From Streptomyces sp. NBC_01016 (GTDB taxonomy: Bacteria; Actinomycetota; Actinomycetes; Streptomycetales; Streptomycetaceae), in assembly GCF_026341035.1 (NCBI RefSeq), contig NZ_JAPEOQ010000001.1, positions 868,001 to 932,000 on the forward strand: a stretch of 64,000 nucleotides of DNA, in the 5' to 3' direction. The notes below the pieces were generated by a model, which searched no databases, was not told where the DNA came from, and saw nothing but the letters and a program-made list of their open reading frames with translations. The position numbers were made by a program, and so were the translations under genes. This document shows, piece after piece, positions 9,029 to 17,662 of this stretch. Numbering within the stretch: the stretch's first letter is position 1; each line of letters opens with the position of its first letter.

Positions 9029-9540
9029 CGCACGGCTCCCCACCCGTGGCGATCGACCGCCACCGCCGTGAACAGTCCCCGCGAACCACGGCTCCCCACC
9101 GGTTTGCGAACGACCGCCGCCACCTCGGGCAGCCCCCGCTAACCATGGCCCGCACCATTTGCGAACAACCCCCCGCCGCCTCGGACAGCCCCCGCGAACC
9201 ACGGCTCCCTACCCCTTGCGAACGACGCCGCCCCCGCCATGGGCAGCCCCACCAACCACGGCTCCCCGCCCGTCACGGTCGACCGCCGCCGCCTCGGGCA
9301 GGCCCCGCCAACCACGGCCTCCCACTCGCTGCGAACGACCACTACCGCCACGGGCACCCCCGCCAACCACGACTCCCCACCCCTGACGGCCGACCCCGCC
9401 CCCGCCTTGGGCGAACCCCGCCAACCGCGGCTCCCCACCCGTTGCGGTCGGCCGCACGCGCCTTGGGCAATCTGCCGCAGGCACGGCTCCCCCGCCATTG
9501 GCGGTCGACGCCACCCCCGCCTTGGGCAATCTGCCGCCTG
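9029..9540. repeat. Tandem array of about nine degenerate 57-bp units
   Basis: Consecutive units of 55-58 bp each begin with a CCACGGCTCCCCACCC-like segment, continue with a GCGAACGACCGCC-like middle and end with a GGGCAGCCCCCGCCAA-like tail. The last two units change the tail to GGGCAATCTGCCG. Unit lengths are not all multiples of three, so a conserved reading frame is unlikely, although long proline/arginine-rich frames are open on both strands. The array lies between the TetR gene and the end of the kynurenine operon. Its role is unknown. Confidence 0.8.
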
Positions 9541-9686
9541 GGGCGGCAGGGTGGGCAAGGCGGCACCCCGGTGCCGCGCACCCAACACCACAGGCGCCGA
9601 CCCCGGCAGAGCACAGCCCCTGCGCCGCGCAGCCATCCGAACAGGCGCCGCCCCGGCACAGCGCCCGGGCCCCGGACGGGCCGACG

Positions 9687-9720
9687 CCCCTGGAGGGGGC
9701 GGGCGGGTGGGAGATGAGCG
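9687..9720 (+). repeat. Dispersed GC-rich repeat, copy 2
   Basis: Contains GGAGGGGGCGGGCGGGTGGG followed by AGA, in opposite orientation to copy 1, with the CAGGCGCCGCCCCGGC motif upstream that is also frequent in the 45.2-45.9 kb block. The rest of 9541-9936 is further proline-codon-like GC-rich sequence in which I see no gene. Confidence 0.65.
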
Positions 9721-9936
9721 GGCACCGGGGTCACCGGAAAGCGCCGGGGCCACCGCAAAGCACCGGCACCACCGAAAGCACCGGTGCCGCGCACCCACCA
9801 CCGCACCGACAGCCGCCACCCCGCCCGCACGACGGCCGGGACCAACCGCACCCCGCCGCACGGTGGCCGGAACCAACCACACCCCGCCCCCACGGCGGCC
9901 GGCCCCACCCACACCCGGCCACCGAAGCGGGTGACG

Positions 9937-11139
9937 CTAGGACAGCTCCCGCGCCAACACCCGCGCCGCCCCCTCCACATCCACGAAGGACAGGTACAAC
10001 GGCGTAAAGCCAAAGCGCAGAACATCCGGCGCCCGGAAGTCCCCGACGACCCCCGCCGCGATCAACCGCCCCATCACCTCCCCCGCATCCGCACACCGCA
10101 ACGCCACCTGACTCCCCCGCTCCCCGTGCGCCCCCGGCGTCACCACCTCGACCCGGCCCCCGGGAACGTACGCCTCGACGCACTCCACGAAGAAGTCCGT
10201 CAACGCAAGGGACTTGGCCCGCACCGCGTCGACCGAGACATCGGGGCGCGCCCACACCTCAAGGGCCGCCTCCAACGCCAGCATCGACAGGATGTCCGGC
10301 GTACCGACCCGCCCTCGTACGACCCCGTCCGCGGCCTCGTACTCGGAACGCATCCCGAACGGCTCGGCGTGCGAGTTCCAGCCCGGCAACGGCGAGTCGA
10401 AGGCAGCCTGGTGCTCGCGCCGCACATACAGATACGCGGGTGAACCGGGCCCCCCGTTCAGGAACTTGTACGTGCAGCCGACGGCGAGGTCGACCCCGTG
10501 CGCGTCGAGCCCGACCGGCAGCGCGCCCGCACTGTGGCACAGGTCCCACACCGAGATGGCCCCCGCGCCCCGGATCGCCGCCGTCAGCGCCGTCAGGTCG
10601 TGCAGCCGCCCGCTGCGGTAGTCGACGTGATTCAGCAGCACCGCCGCCGTACGGGACGAAAGCGCCCCCGGCACCTCCCCCGGCTCCACGGCCCGCACCG
10701 AACAACCCGTCATCCGCGCCGCGGAGGCCGCGATATAGCCGTCCGTGGGGAACGTGGCAGCGTCGACAAGAATCTCGTCCCGCCCGACCTCCGGCCCACC
10801 CGACAACCGCACCGCACCCACAAGTGCCTTGAAAACATTGACACTTGTGGAGTCGCCAACCACCACCTGCCCGCTGCCCGCGCCCACGAGCGGCGCGATC
10901 AGATCGCCGATCCGCTCGGGCGCGGTCCACCACCCCGACTCGGTCCAGGACCGGATCAGCAACTCGCCCCACTGCCGCCGGACGACGTCATCGACCCGCC
11001 CCGGAACGTTCGCAGGCAACGCACCGAGCGAGTTCCCGTCCAGATAGACAACCGCGTCATCCAGAACGAACTCCCCCCGCACACCCGCGAGTTCATCCTT
11101 CGCATCCAGCTCACGCGCCCGCTCGTACAGATCAGACAT
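9937..11139 (-). CDS. kynU: Kynureninase
   Basis: This PLP enzyme cleaves L-kynurenine to anthranilate and alanine in tryptophan catabolism. The protein is 400 residues from the ATG at 11139; upstream in-frame sequence belongs to the overlapping dioxygenase gene. The PLP-binding lysine is K225 in CTYKFLNGGPG, and the cofactor-contacting D199 and H202 lie in VWDLCHSAGA. The start lies 8 bp inside the end of the tryptophan dioxygenase gene, showing a coupled operon. A separate formamidase is needed between the two steps and is not clearly identified here. Confidence 0.95.
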   Translation of the reverse strand: MSDLYERARELDAKDELAGVRGEFVLDDAVVYLDGNSLGALPANVPGRVDDVVRRQWGELLIRSWTESGWWTAPERIGDLIAPLVGAGSGQVVVGDSTSVNVFKALVGAVRLSGGPEVGRDEILVDAATFPTDGYIAASAARMTGCSVRAVEPGEVPGALSSRTAAVLLNHVDYRSGRLHDLTALTAAIRGAGAISVWDLCHSAGALPVGLDAHGVDLAVGCTYKFLNGGPGSPAYLYVRREHQAAFDSPLPGWNSHAEPFGMRSEYEAADGVVRGRVGTPDILSMLALEAALEVWARPDVSVDAVRAKSLALTDFFVECVEAYVPGGRVEVVTPGAHGERGSQVALRCADAGEVMGRLIAAGVVGDFRAPDVLRFGFTPLYLSFVDVEGAARVLARELS

Positions 11140-11974
11140 GAGACCTCGCCGTCCACAGCTCGGGGAACACGTTGCCGCGCGCCCGCTTCTCCAACCACGC
11201 CACACCGGCGGAGCCCCCCGTGCCCGCCTTCGCGCCCATCGCGCGCCGCGTGGCCACCAGGTGATCGTTGCGCCAGCGCCACACCAGCTCGGCGACATCG
11301 GTCAACGCCTCGCCCAGACGGGCGAGTTCATCGTTCTCGTCGCCCGCGTACAGGCGCGTCCACACCGCCTCGACCTCCGCCGACGGCTCGTACTTCTTCG
11401 ACACGTCACGGTCGAGCACGGCCCGCGGCACGGCGTGCCCGCGCCGGTGGAGCAGCCGCAGCACCTCGTCGTACAGGCTCGGCTGGTGCAGCGCCTTCTC
11501 CAGCTCGGCGTGCACCCGGGGCGCGCCGCGGTGCGGCACCAGCATCGACGCCGACTTCTCGCCGAGCAGGAACTCCATGCGCCGGTACATCGCCGACTGG
11601 AATCCGGAGCCCTCGCCGAGCGCGGACCGGTACGAGTTGAACTGGGCCGGAGTGAGCTGCGCCAGCGGCCGCCAGGAGTCGTTCAGCGCCTGCAACTCCC
11701 GTACGGAGCGCTTCAGCGCGGCCACGGCGGTCGGCACGTCATCGGCGGACAGGGCCCGCGAGGCGGTCTCCCACTCGTGCACGATGACGGTGAACCACAG
11801 CTCCATGACCTGGGTCGTGACCAGGAAGACCATCTCGCCGGGATCGTCCGAGCGCAGGTGCTGGAGGTGGGTGAGGACGTCGGCCTGGACGTAGTCCTCG
11901 TAGGGCGTGGTGCCCGCGAAGTCGAGATGCGGGGTGGCGGGGACTTCCGCCTCGTGATCCGCGTCGTGGGACAT
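11132..11974 (-). CDS. kynA: Tryptophan 2,3-dioxygenase
   Basis: This haem enzyme opens the indole ring of L-tryptophan to give N-formylkynurenine, the first step of the kynurenine route. The 280-residue protein has the family's N-terminal YEDYVQADVLTHLQ, the ELWF...HE helix pair and the C-terminal WRNDHLVATRRAMGAKAGTGG segment that carries the haem-ligating histidine and the substrate loop. It is the promoter-proximal gene of the operon with kynureninase. In the uninterrupted chromosome the DUF3151 gene would lie just upstream on the same strand. Confidence 0.95.
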   Translation of the reverse strand: MSHDADHEAEVPATPHLDFAGTTPYEDYVQADVLTHLQHLRSDDPGEMVFLVTTQVMELWFTVIVHEWETASRALSADDVPTAVAALKRSVRELQALNDSWRPLAQLTPAQFNSYRSALGEGSGFQSAMYRRMEFLLGEKSASMLVPHRGAPRVHAELEKALHQPSLYDEVLRLLHRRGHAVPRAVLDRDVSKKYEPSAEVEAVWTRLYAGDENDELARLGEALTDVAELVWRWRNDHLVATRRAMGAKAGTGGSAGVAWLEKRARGNVFPELWTARSHV

Positions 11975-12076
11975 CGCTGTCTCCTGTTGTACTCCGGGTA
12001 GCGGTCCGCCCTGCCGTTACCGACACGGGGCCCCGGTCCCCACGGGCATCCTCCGCAATCGTCCCCGGAAACGGCA

Positions 12077-12110
12077 AGGCCCGCCTGGTCACAATGGACC
12101 GGGCGGGCCT
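12077..12110 (-). terminator. Hairpin terminator after the DUF3151 3' fragment
   Basis: Arms AGGCCCGCCTGGTC and GACCGGGCGGGCCT (one mismatch) enclose 6 nt. It lies between the stop of the interrupted DUF3151 gene and the tryptophan dioxygenase start, so it would end transcription of the original host gene before the kynurenine operon. Confidence 0.65.
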
Positions 12111-12127
12111 CACAGCACCACAAAACC

Positions 12128-12271
12128 TCAGGTCAGCGTCTGCGCCGCCGCCTCCGAGGAGTCCTTCAGGAACTGCGTGCAGCGCTCGTACTCCTGCTGC
12201 TCACCGATCTCGCCCGCGGCCCGCGCGAGGGCGTGCAGCGCGCGCAGGAAGCCGCGGTTGGGCTCGTGCTC
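12128..12271 (-). pseudogene. 3' fragment of host DUF3151 gene, cut by element insertion
   Basis: The minus strand encodes 47 residues (EHEPNRGFLRALHALARAAG... to QTLT) and a TGA, the C-terminal third of a DUF3151 protein. There is no start codon: the frame ends at the GAG codon 12271-12269, exactly where the element begins. The missing 90 N-terminal residues lie at 41337-41068 and rejoin in frame. The family's function is unknown; it is conserved in actinobacteria beside class II aldolase. This half is presumably silent or a translationally dead leader. Confidence 0.9.
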
Positions 12272-12290
12272 TCAGGAGAACGGCGGAAGT
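12256..12290. other. attL, left junction of the integrative element
   Basis: Host coding sequence runs to CTC at 12269-12271 and element sequence begins at T12272. The element side carries the half-site GAGAACGGCGGAAG (12276-12289). Its near-perfect inverted partner CTTCCGCCATTCTC lies at the right junction (41054-41067). Only CTC is shared by the two junctions, as expected for a serine integrase with a 2-bp crossover. Confidence 0.85.
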
Positions 12291-12328
12291 TGTCCCCGTA
12301 ACTCGTCTTGACCTGGGAGGGTCTGAAT

Positions 12329-12481
12329 ATGACCGAGCAGGAATGGCTGGACAGCGTCGCAGCCCAGTTGCCCGAACGGGACATCGAGTGGGTACTGGAC
12401 CTCGCCAGAATCTGTTCCACGGAATGGGCGGGCGACAAGGCCCCGACAGGCGAGGCACCTGCCACCGGCGCCTCCGAGTAG
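12329..12481 (+). CDS. Small acidic protein (50 aa), paralogue of the 34-aa ORF beside the integrase
   Basis: It starts MTEQEWLDSVAAQLPERD and continues EWVLDLARI before a glycine/alanine/proline-rich tail. A good ribosome site (GGGAGG) lies 8 bp before the ATG. The N-terminal 28 residues match the small ORF at 38791-38895 (MTEDEWLRRVEAQLPDRD...), and the two stand just inside opposite ends of the element. Similar short ORFs are common next to large serine integrases in Streptomyces. A role in integration control is a guess. Confidence 0.65.
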   Translation: MTEQEWLDSVAAQLPERDIEWVLDLARICSTEWAGDKAPTGEAPATGASE

Positions 12482-12922
12482 CGCACAAGAGGACGGTCGG
12501 GTGTCGACCGTCTCGACGGCGCACACGTCGAACTCTTCGCGGGTGAAGCTGTTGACCATGGTCACCTGCCCTCACAGCAATTGAGGTACACGCAGTTCGC
12601 AGTCGCCGTCATGACCTGACGGCAAGTTGGCGAACCCTGCTCCCGGCTCGCCTCAACGGCACGCTCAAACTGACCAGCCCGCGACATCCATGGCGACATA
12701 AGTAACGGGACTGCCAGGCAGTCCGGCGACCCGCCGAGTCCTGTCGAGGGGCCGAACCGCGAAGCGGCATGCCGAACCGCTCATCGGTCGATACCACCTA
12801 CCTACCGTCCATTTTGTCCGCTGTGTACACTTACATCTTTAAACAGCCATTTGCTGAGTTTTGCGTTCCCTGAGGTTGGTTCCGCGCACGCCCGGCGATC
12901 ATGCGACGAGAAGGGGAGACGC
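12482..12922. other. Gene-free stretch, probable promoter region of the glycosyltransferase pair
   Basis: I see no convincing gene. Around 12810-12850 the sequence becomes less GC-rich (GTGTACACTTACATCTTTAAA), which is where a promoter for the downstream membrane protein/glycosyltransferase pair would be expected. The remainder has no recognisable structure. Confidence 0.4.
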
Positions 12923-13180
12923 ATGCACACGACTGAAGAGCGCTCGAAGGTCCAGTTCGAGCCCATTCGGCCCGCCTCCCGGTCGCGCCGCGCGGTCGCC
13001 TTCGCCCTGGGGGCACTGGTGTGGATCGCGGCGGGCTATCTCGCGATCGCTTTGCTGGGGCACACGCACATCGTGGTCCGGCTGCTGCTCGTCACTGCGG
13101 TCTCGTGCGTCGCCTTCTCGCTCCTCCTGGCCTGGGGCATGGCACTCAGGAGCCGAGAGGAGCGCCGTGAAGCTGCTTGA
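12923..13180 (+). CDS. Small two-helix membrane protein, possible PgaD/IcaD-like partner
   Basis: The 85-residue protein starts at the ATG preceded by GAAGGGGAGA. After a charged N-terminus it has two membrane helices at about residues 27-47 and 52-73 and ends in a basic tail (SREERREAA). Its stop lies 14 bp inside the following family 2 glycosyltransferase gene. Poly-N-acetylglucosamine synthases of the PgaC/IcaA kind work with a small two-helix subunit of this size and topology. That role is inferred from layout, not from residue similarity. Confidence 0.65.
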   Translation: MHTTEERSKVQFEPIRPASRSRRAVAFALGALVWIAAGYLAIALLGHTHIVVRLLLVTAVSCVAFSLLLAWGMALRSREERREAA

Positions 13181-14390
13181 CCTCGTTCTGATCTTTCTGG
13201 CCTTCTACCCCGTGGTCACCGGGGCCGCGTGGATCGCGGGCGGCGTCATCTTCCGGCTGCGCGAGGAGCACCCCGAGATCGTGGAACCACCGGGCGGCTG
13301 GCCCGGCGTGACCGTCCTGGTCCCCGCCTACAACGAGGAGATGGTGATCGCCCGCTGTGTCGAGGCGCTGCGCGCGGTGGACTACCCGAACCTCGAAGTG
13401 CTGATCCTCAACGACGGCTCCAAGGACACCACGGTCGCCACGGCCGAGGCGGCAGCAGCCGGTGACCCACGGATCTCCGTGTGGGACGACGGGGTCAACC
13501 TGGGCAAGGCCGACCGGCTCAACGACGGAATGCGCCGGGCCCGGCACGGCCTGGTGATGGTCACCGACGCGGACACCCATCTGCACCCCCTGGCCATCAA
13601 ACACCTCGCCGCCGGGATGGCCCGCTCGCCGCGCTACGCCGCGTTCGCCGGCAGCCCCCGCGTCACCAACCGCCGCGGCGTCATCACGACCATGCAGATG
13701 CTGGAGACGGCCTCTTTGATCGGCCTGATGCGTCGCACCCACGGCCTCGCCGGACACGTCGGCACCGTGGCCGGGGTCCTCGGCCTGTTCCGGCGCGACG
13801 CCGTGCTCGAGGTCGGCGGCTACGACCCGAGCATGGCCACCGAGGACATCGAACTCACCTGGCGGCTCATGGAAGCCGGCTACCTGACCGGCTTCGCACC
13901 CAACGCCCTCGTCGGCATGCAGGTGCCACAGGACATCCGGGGCATCTGGGCCCAGCGCACCCGCTGGGCCCGCGGCCAGGGAGAAGTGCTGCGCACTCAC
14001 CTGACCACGGTCCTGCGACCACGCAACGCCCGCCTGTGGCCGATCGCCATCGAAGCGCTGCTCTCCTACGTGTGGGTGGTGCTGATGCTGTGCACCACGG
14101 TCTACAGCTGCGTGCACTACCTGATCGCCCCGCAGGACGCCCACTTCAAGGCACTGCTGGCGTGGGGCCTGGGCATCGCGGTCATCGCTACCATCCAGGT
14201 GAGCGTCGCCGCCCTGGTCGACCTGCACCTCGACCCGAAACTCCCGTACGCGTTGCTGCTGCTGCCGCTCTATCCGCTGGCGTACTGGACCATCAACGCC
14301 CTGGCGGCGATCCGCTCTCAGACCCCGGGCCTCGTGCGCGGGCCCCGCAAGAAGCGGGTCGTGTGGGACCTCGCCCGCAGCTCGACCTGA
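13167..14390 (+). CDS. Processive family 2 glycosyltransferase (PgaC/IcaA-like)
   Basis: The 407-residue membrane enzyme would polymerise and extrude a polysaccharide, by analogy poly-beta-1,6-N-acetylglucosamine. The GTG start follows GAGAGGAG and overlaps the preceding gene by 14 bp. One N-terminal membrane helix is followed by the GT-A domain with NDGSKD (82-87), DADT (134-137), the acceptor ED pair (226-227) and QRTRW (263-267), then three to four C-terminal helices. The substrate could also be another hexosamine or glucose. It is likely cargo adding a surface polymer. Confidence 0.88.
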   Translation: MKLLDLVLIFLAFYPVVTGAAWIAGGVIFRLREEHPEIVEPPGGWPGVTVLVPAYNEEMVIARCVEALRAVDYPNLEVLILNDGSKDTTVATAEAAAAGDPRISVWDDGVNLGKADRLNDGMRRARHGLVMVTDADTHLHPLAIKHLAAGMARSPRYAAFAGSPRVTNRRGVITTMQMLETASLIGLMRRTHGLAGHVGTVAGVLGLFRRDAVLEVGGYDPSMATEDIELTWRLMEAGYLTGFAPNALVGMQVPQDIRGIWAQRTRWARGQGEVLRTHLTTVLRPRNARLWPIAIEALLSYVWVVLMLCTTVYSCVHYLIAPQDAHFKALLAWGLGIAVIATIQVSVAALVDLHLDPKLPYALLLLPLYPLAYWTINALAAIRSQTPGLVRGPRKKRVVWDLARSST

Positions 14391-15170
14391 CGCCTACAAG
14401 CGGCCGAACAACCGAAGCCGGCGGCGGCTTCGTTGGGGTCGGGGGCGGGCCAGCCCCGCCGGTTCGAGGAAGCGAGGCTGACCCCCAAGGAGAGAGCCCA
14501 GCCGCGAGGTGTGTGCACTTCCCCAGAACGCTCACTCCGCGTCAGGTACCCGCAGCGGAGCCCCGCCACTGTAACGATGCACCAACCGCCAAGTTCTGCG
14601 TTCTGGCAGCGAATTGACGAATCCCCGAGGAACCAAAGCGCCTTCACGCACCGTTCATGCAGGCGAAGCGCCGATGCGAAGGTACACCGCAGGTTGACGT
14701 TGCCTCCCGTCAGTGAGGCACTTCAAATCTCTCCAGGGTGGCTGCGAATCGGGCGGATCAGCAGAACGCCGAAGCCCCGGGCAGACGAGTTGTGGTCCAG
14801 GGTCTCGATCCGCATTGGGCGCAAGCAAGCGCCGCCGGCGCACAGGAGGGGAACCGACGGACGCGGCGGCAGCCTGCTCACCGCAGGAACGTTTCCACAC
14901 GAGGATCATGAAATCTCGTAACCGCGCCGCCTTGAGGCGACGGGCCCTTCAGCTCCGTAGGTGGGAGGCCGCGGCTGGGGCCTGATGTTTGTGGGCATGG
15001 TCCGCAGCAGCCGCACCGGCTCATGTTGTGACTGATCGCAAGGGCCATCGCCGGGGCTTCGCGGGGCGTCCTTCGCTGTGCTCGGCTTCACTGTCCAGAG
15101 GCGGCCTACCTCAAGAGGGCGGGGTGAGTCGCGGCGGCGTTTTGTCGCTTTCTGGTGTGAATCTAACGAT
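14391..15170. other. Gene-free stretch
   Basis: No reading frame here looks like a real gene: the open frames have mixed codon use and no ribosome sites. The last 40 bp contain the weakly marked start region of the sulfatase gene. It is probably decayed cargo DNA. Confidence 0.45.
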
Positions 15171-17063
15171 ATGAATCTGACGCCGAAGGCCGTGCAGCCG
15201 CCCATCGCCCAGCAGCAGGCCGAGATGCGGGAGCGCCTCCCGTTCGCCGACTCCCAGGACTTCGAGGACGCCTCGCGGGGGCTCATCGCCCGCAGGGTGC
15301 CGAGCGCCGTCACCGACGCCGACGGCGCCGTCGTGTGGGACAACGACACGTACGCCTTCCTGGAGGGCGATGCTCCCGACACGGTGAACCCGAGCCTGTG
15401 GCGTCAGTCCCAACTGGTCGCCGAACAGGGCCTGTTCGAAGTGGTCGAGGGTATCTACCAGGTGCGCGGCCTCGACCTGTCGAACGTCACGTTCGTCGAA
15501 GGCGCCACCGGTGTCCTCGTCATCGACCCGCTGATCTCCACGGAGACCGCCGCTGCGGCCCTGGCCCTGTACCGCGAGCACCGAGGCGAACGTCCGGTAA
15601 CAGGTGTCCTGTATACGCACTCGCATGTCGACCACTTCGGCGGCGTCAAGGGCGTCACCACCCAGGAGGACGTCGACGCCGGCCGGGTCACGATCATCGC
15701 GCCGGAGGGTTTCACCGAGCACGCCGTGGCGGAGAACGTGTACGCGGGCACCGCGATGGGCCGGCGCGCCGCCTACATGTACGGGGCCGCACTCGCCCGC
15801 GGCCCCCAGGGCGCGGTCGGAGCCGGGCTCGGCCAGACCACCTCCACCGGCACGGTCACTCTGATCCCGCCGACCCTGATCGTCACCGAGACGGGGCAGG
15901 AGGAGGTCGTCGACGGGATCCGGATGATTTTCCAGATGGCCCCCAACACCGAGGCGCCGGCCGAACTGCTCATCCACTTCCCCGACTTCAGGGCCCTGTG
16001 CACGGCCGAGGACGCCACCCACACGCTGCACAATCTGCTGACGCTGCGCGGCGCCGTGGTCCGTGACCCCCACGCCTGGTCGCACGCGCTCACCGAGACC
16101 ATCGACCTGTTTGGCGAGACGACGGACGTGGCGTTCGCCTCGCACCACTGGCCCACCTGGGGGCGCGAACGAGTGGTCGGCTTCCTGGGCGTCCAGCGTG
16201 ACCTCTACGGCTACCTGCACGACCAGTCGCTGCGGCTGATCAACAAGGGCTGGACCGGCATCGAGATCGCCGAGCACCTGGAACTGCCCCCGGCTTTGGA
16301 GAACGCCTGGAACACCCACGGCTACTACGGTTCGGTCAGTCACAACCTCAAGGCCATCTACCAGCGCTACATGGGCTGGTTCGACGGCAACCCGGCCCAC
16401 CTGTGGCAGCACCCTCCGGTTGAAGCCGGCCGACGCTATGTCGAGTTCATGGGCGGTGCCGACGCCGTCGTGGACAAGGCGCGCGGTTCCTTCGAGGCGG
16501 GCGACTACCGGTGGGCGGCCGAGGTACTCAGCCACGTCGTCTTCGCCGAGCCCGCCCATGCCGCGGCCCGCGAACTGCTCGCCAACACCTTGGAACAGCT
16601 CGGCTACGGCGCGGAGAACGGCACGTGGCGCAACTTCTACCTCTCCGGCACCACCGAACTGCGCGCAGGCCAGTTCGGCACCCCCACCGTCACCGCGTCC
16701 CCCGACGTCGTCGCCCACCTCACCCCCACGATGCTGTTCGACGCCATCGCCATCCAGATCGACGGCCCCAAGGCGTGGGACGAACAGCTCACGGTCGACG
16801 TCCGCCTCACCGACGCCGACGAGCGGTACCGCCTCACCCTGTCCAACGGCGTCCTCAGCTACAGCGCCGCGACGCAGAAGACCGCCGCGGACGTCACCCT
16901 CACCAGCACCGTCCACGCCCTGTCGGAGCTGGCTGTCACCGGGCTCACCCCGGAGAGCCTCGACCGGGCCGGTGTCCAGGTCGAGGGCGACACGTCGGCG
17001 CTCCAGCGTCTCACCGCCGTACTCGATCCCGGCGACCCGGACTTCCCCATCGTCACCCCCTGA
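15171..17063 (+). CDS. Alkyl sulfatase, SdsA1/YjcS-like metallo-beta-lactamase-fold enzyme
   Basis: The enzyme hydrolyses long-chain alkyl sulfates such as dodecyl sulfate to alcohol and sulfate. From the ATG at 15171 it has 630 residues. The binuclear zinc motif THSHVDH is at 149-155, further metal ligands lie in the LCTAEDATH and ASHHWPTWG segments, and a dimerisation domain (MGWFDGNPAHLW) and a C-terminal SCP2-like domain follow. I see no secretion signal, so it is probably cytoplasmic. No strong ribosome site is visible and an upstream GTG start is possible. A decayed sulfate permease gene follows. Confidence 0.92.
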   Translation: MNLTPKAVQPPIAQQQAEMRERLPFADSQDFEDASRGLIARRVPSAVTDADGAVVWDNDTYAFLEGDAPDTVNPSLWRQSQLVAEQGLFEVVEGIYQVRGLDLSNVTFVEGATGVLVIDPLISTETAAAALALYREHRGERPVTGVLYTHSHVDHFGGVKGVTTQEDVDAGRVTIIAPEGFTEHAVAENVYAGTAMGRRAAYMYGAALARGPQGAVGAGLGQTTSTGTVTLIPPTLIVTETGQEEVVDGIRMIFQMAPNTEAPAELLIHFPDFRALCTAEDATHTLHNLLTLRGAVVRDPHAWSHALTETIDLFGETTDVAFASHHWPTWGRERVVGFLGVQRDLYGYLHDQSLRLINKGWTGIEIAEHLELPPALENAWNTHGYYGSVSHNLKAIYQRYMGWFDGNPAHLWQHPPVEAGRRYVEFMGGADAVVDKARGSFEAGDYRWAAEVLSHVVFAEPAHAAARELLANTLEQLGYGAENGTWRNFYLSGTTELRAGQFGTPTVTASPDVVAHLTPTMLFDAIAIQIDGPKAWDEQLTVDVRLTDADERYRLTLSNGVLSYSAATQKTAADVTLTSTVHALSELAVTGLTPESLDRAGVQVEGDTSALQRLTAVLDPGDPDFPIVTP

Positions 17064-17121
17064 CCTATTGCCAGGTGTTCGACGGGCCCGCGCCCGGCAC
17101 GTGCCGTCCAGGAGGGCGATC

Positions 17122-17545
17122 ATGACCGACAGCGGGACCCCGCGGCCCCCACCCCTTCGCCTGAGAACCCGGCGCCACCGGTCAAGCCAGCCGGGCTCGG
17201 ACGTCCGACGGCACGCGACGTCGTCTCCGGCTTCGCCACCGGCCTGTTCTCCATCCCCGAAGGCATGGCCTACGCGGGTATCGGAGGCTTCGCCGCGCCC
17301 CTGGGCCTATGGTCCGGCGTCGTCCCCACCATCGTCGGCTCGGTGTTCGCCCGTACCGCCCTGATGGTCACCACCCTCACCATCCTGGTCGGCGTGGTCA
17401 TGCTGCTGATGAGGCTGCTGAAGCTCGGCTCCGTGATGTCGTTCGTATCGACAGCCGTGATGACCGGCTTCACCACCGGCATCGCACTGCAGATCGTCAC
17501 CGGCGTCCTCAAGGACGCCACCGGCAGCAGTAATGATCGTGTTCC
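17122..17545 (+). pseudogene. Decayed SulP-family sulfate permease gene
   Basis: Residues such as DVVSGFATGLFSIPEGMAYA and GSVMSFVSTAVMTGFTTGIA are typical of SulP/SLC26 anion transporters. The gene is broken three ways: the ATG at 17122 is out of frame with the body (shift within the C-rich run near 17143-17155), a block between MVTTLT and ILVGVV is missing, and the sequence ends after TGVLKDATGSS. It stands directly after the alkyl sulfatase, which fits an original sulfate release/transport pair. A GTGTTCCC/GGGGAACAC hairpin follows at 17539-17572. Confidence 0.8.
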
Positions 17546-17662
17546 CTCGGCGGTCGGTGGCCGGGGAACACGCCCCTTGATCCGTTCACCGTTCCTGTCA
17601 TAAGAACATCGCTCCACCCGACCTCTATGCATAGCTCGCCCGCTCGTAGATCCTTTGGAGCT

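Noticed and set aside
9029..9540. Possible CRISPR array
   Set aside because: The repeats are long, degenerate, directly adjacent and without unique spacers, and no cas gene is in the window.
8848..9912. Proline-rich repeat proteins on either strand of the 57-bp array
   Set aside because: Unit lengths vary by 1-3 bp so the repeat frame is not kept, there is no ribosome site, and both strands are equally open.
12256..12290. tRNA-type attachment site at the left end of the element
   Set aside because: No tRNA gene is present at either end, and the integrase is of the serine type; the target is a protein gene.
12272..12565. Minus-strand small ORF beginning MVNSFTREEFDVCAVETVDT that could look like a peptide precursor
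   Set aside because: Its start has a fair ribosome site and the first 25 codons look coding, but the rest is antisense to the better supported 50-codon ORF and the frame simply runs into the attL junction. It could be a truncated gene start.
14433..14985. Several open frames on both strands in the 14.4-15.1 kb gap
   Set aside because: No ribosome sites, irregular third-position composition and no recognisable domain.
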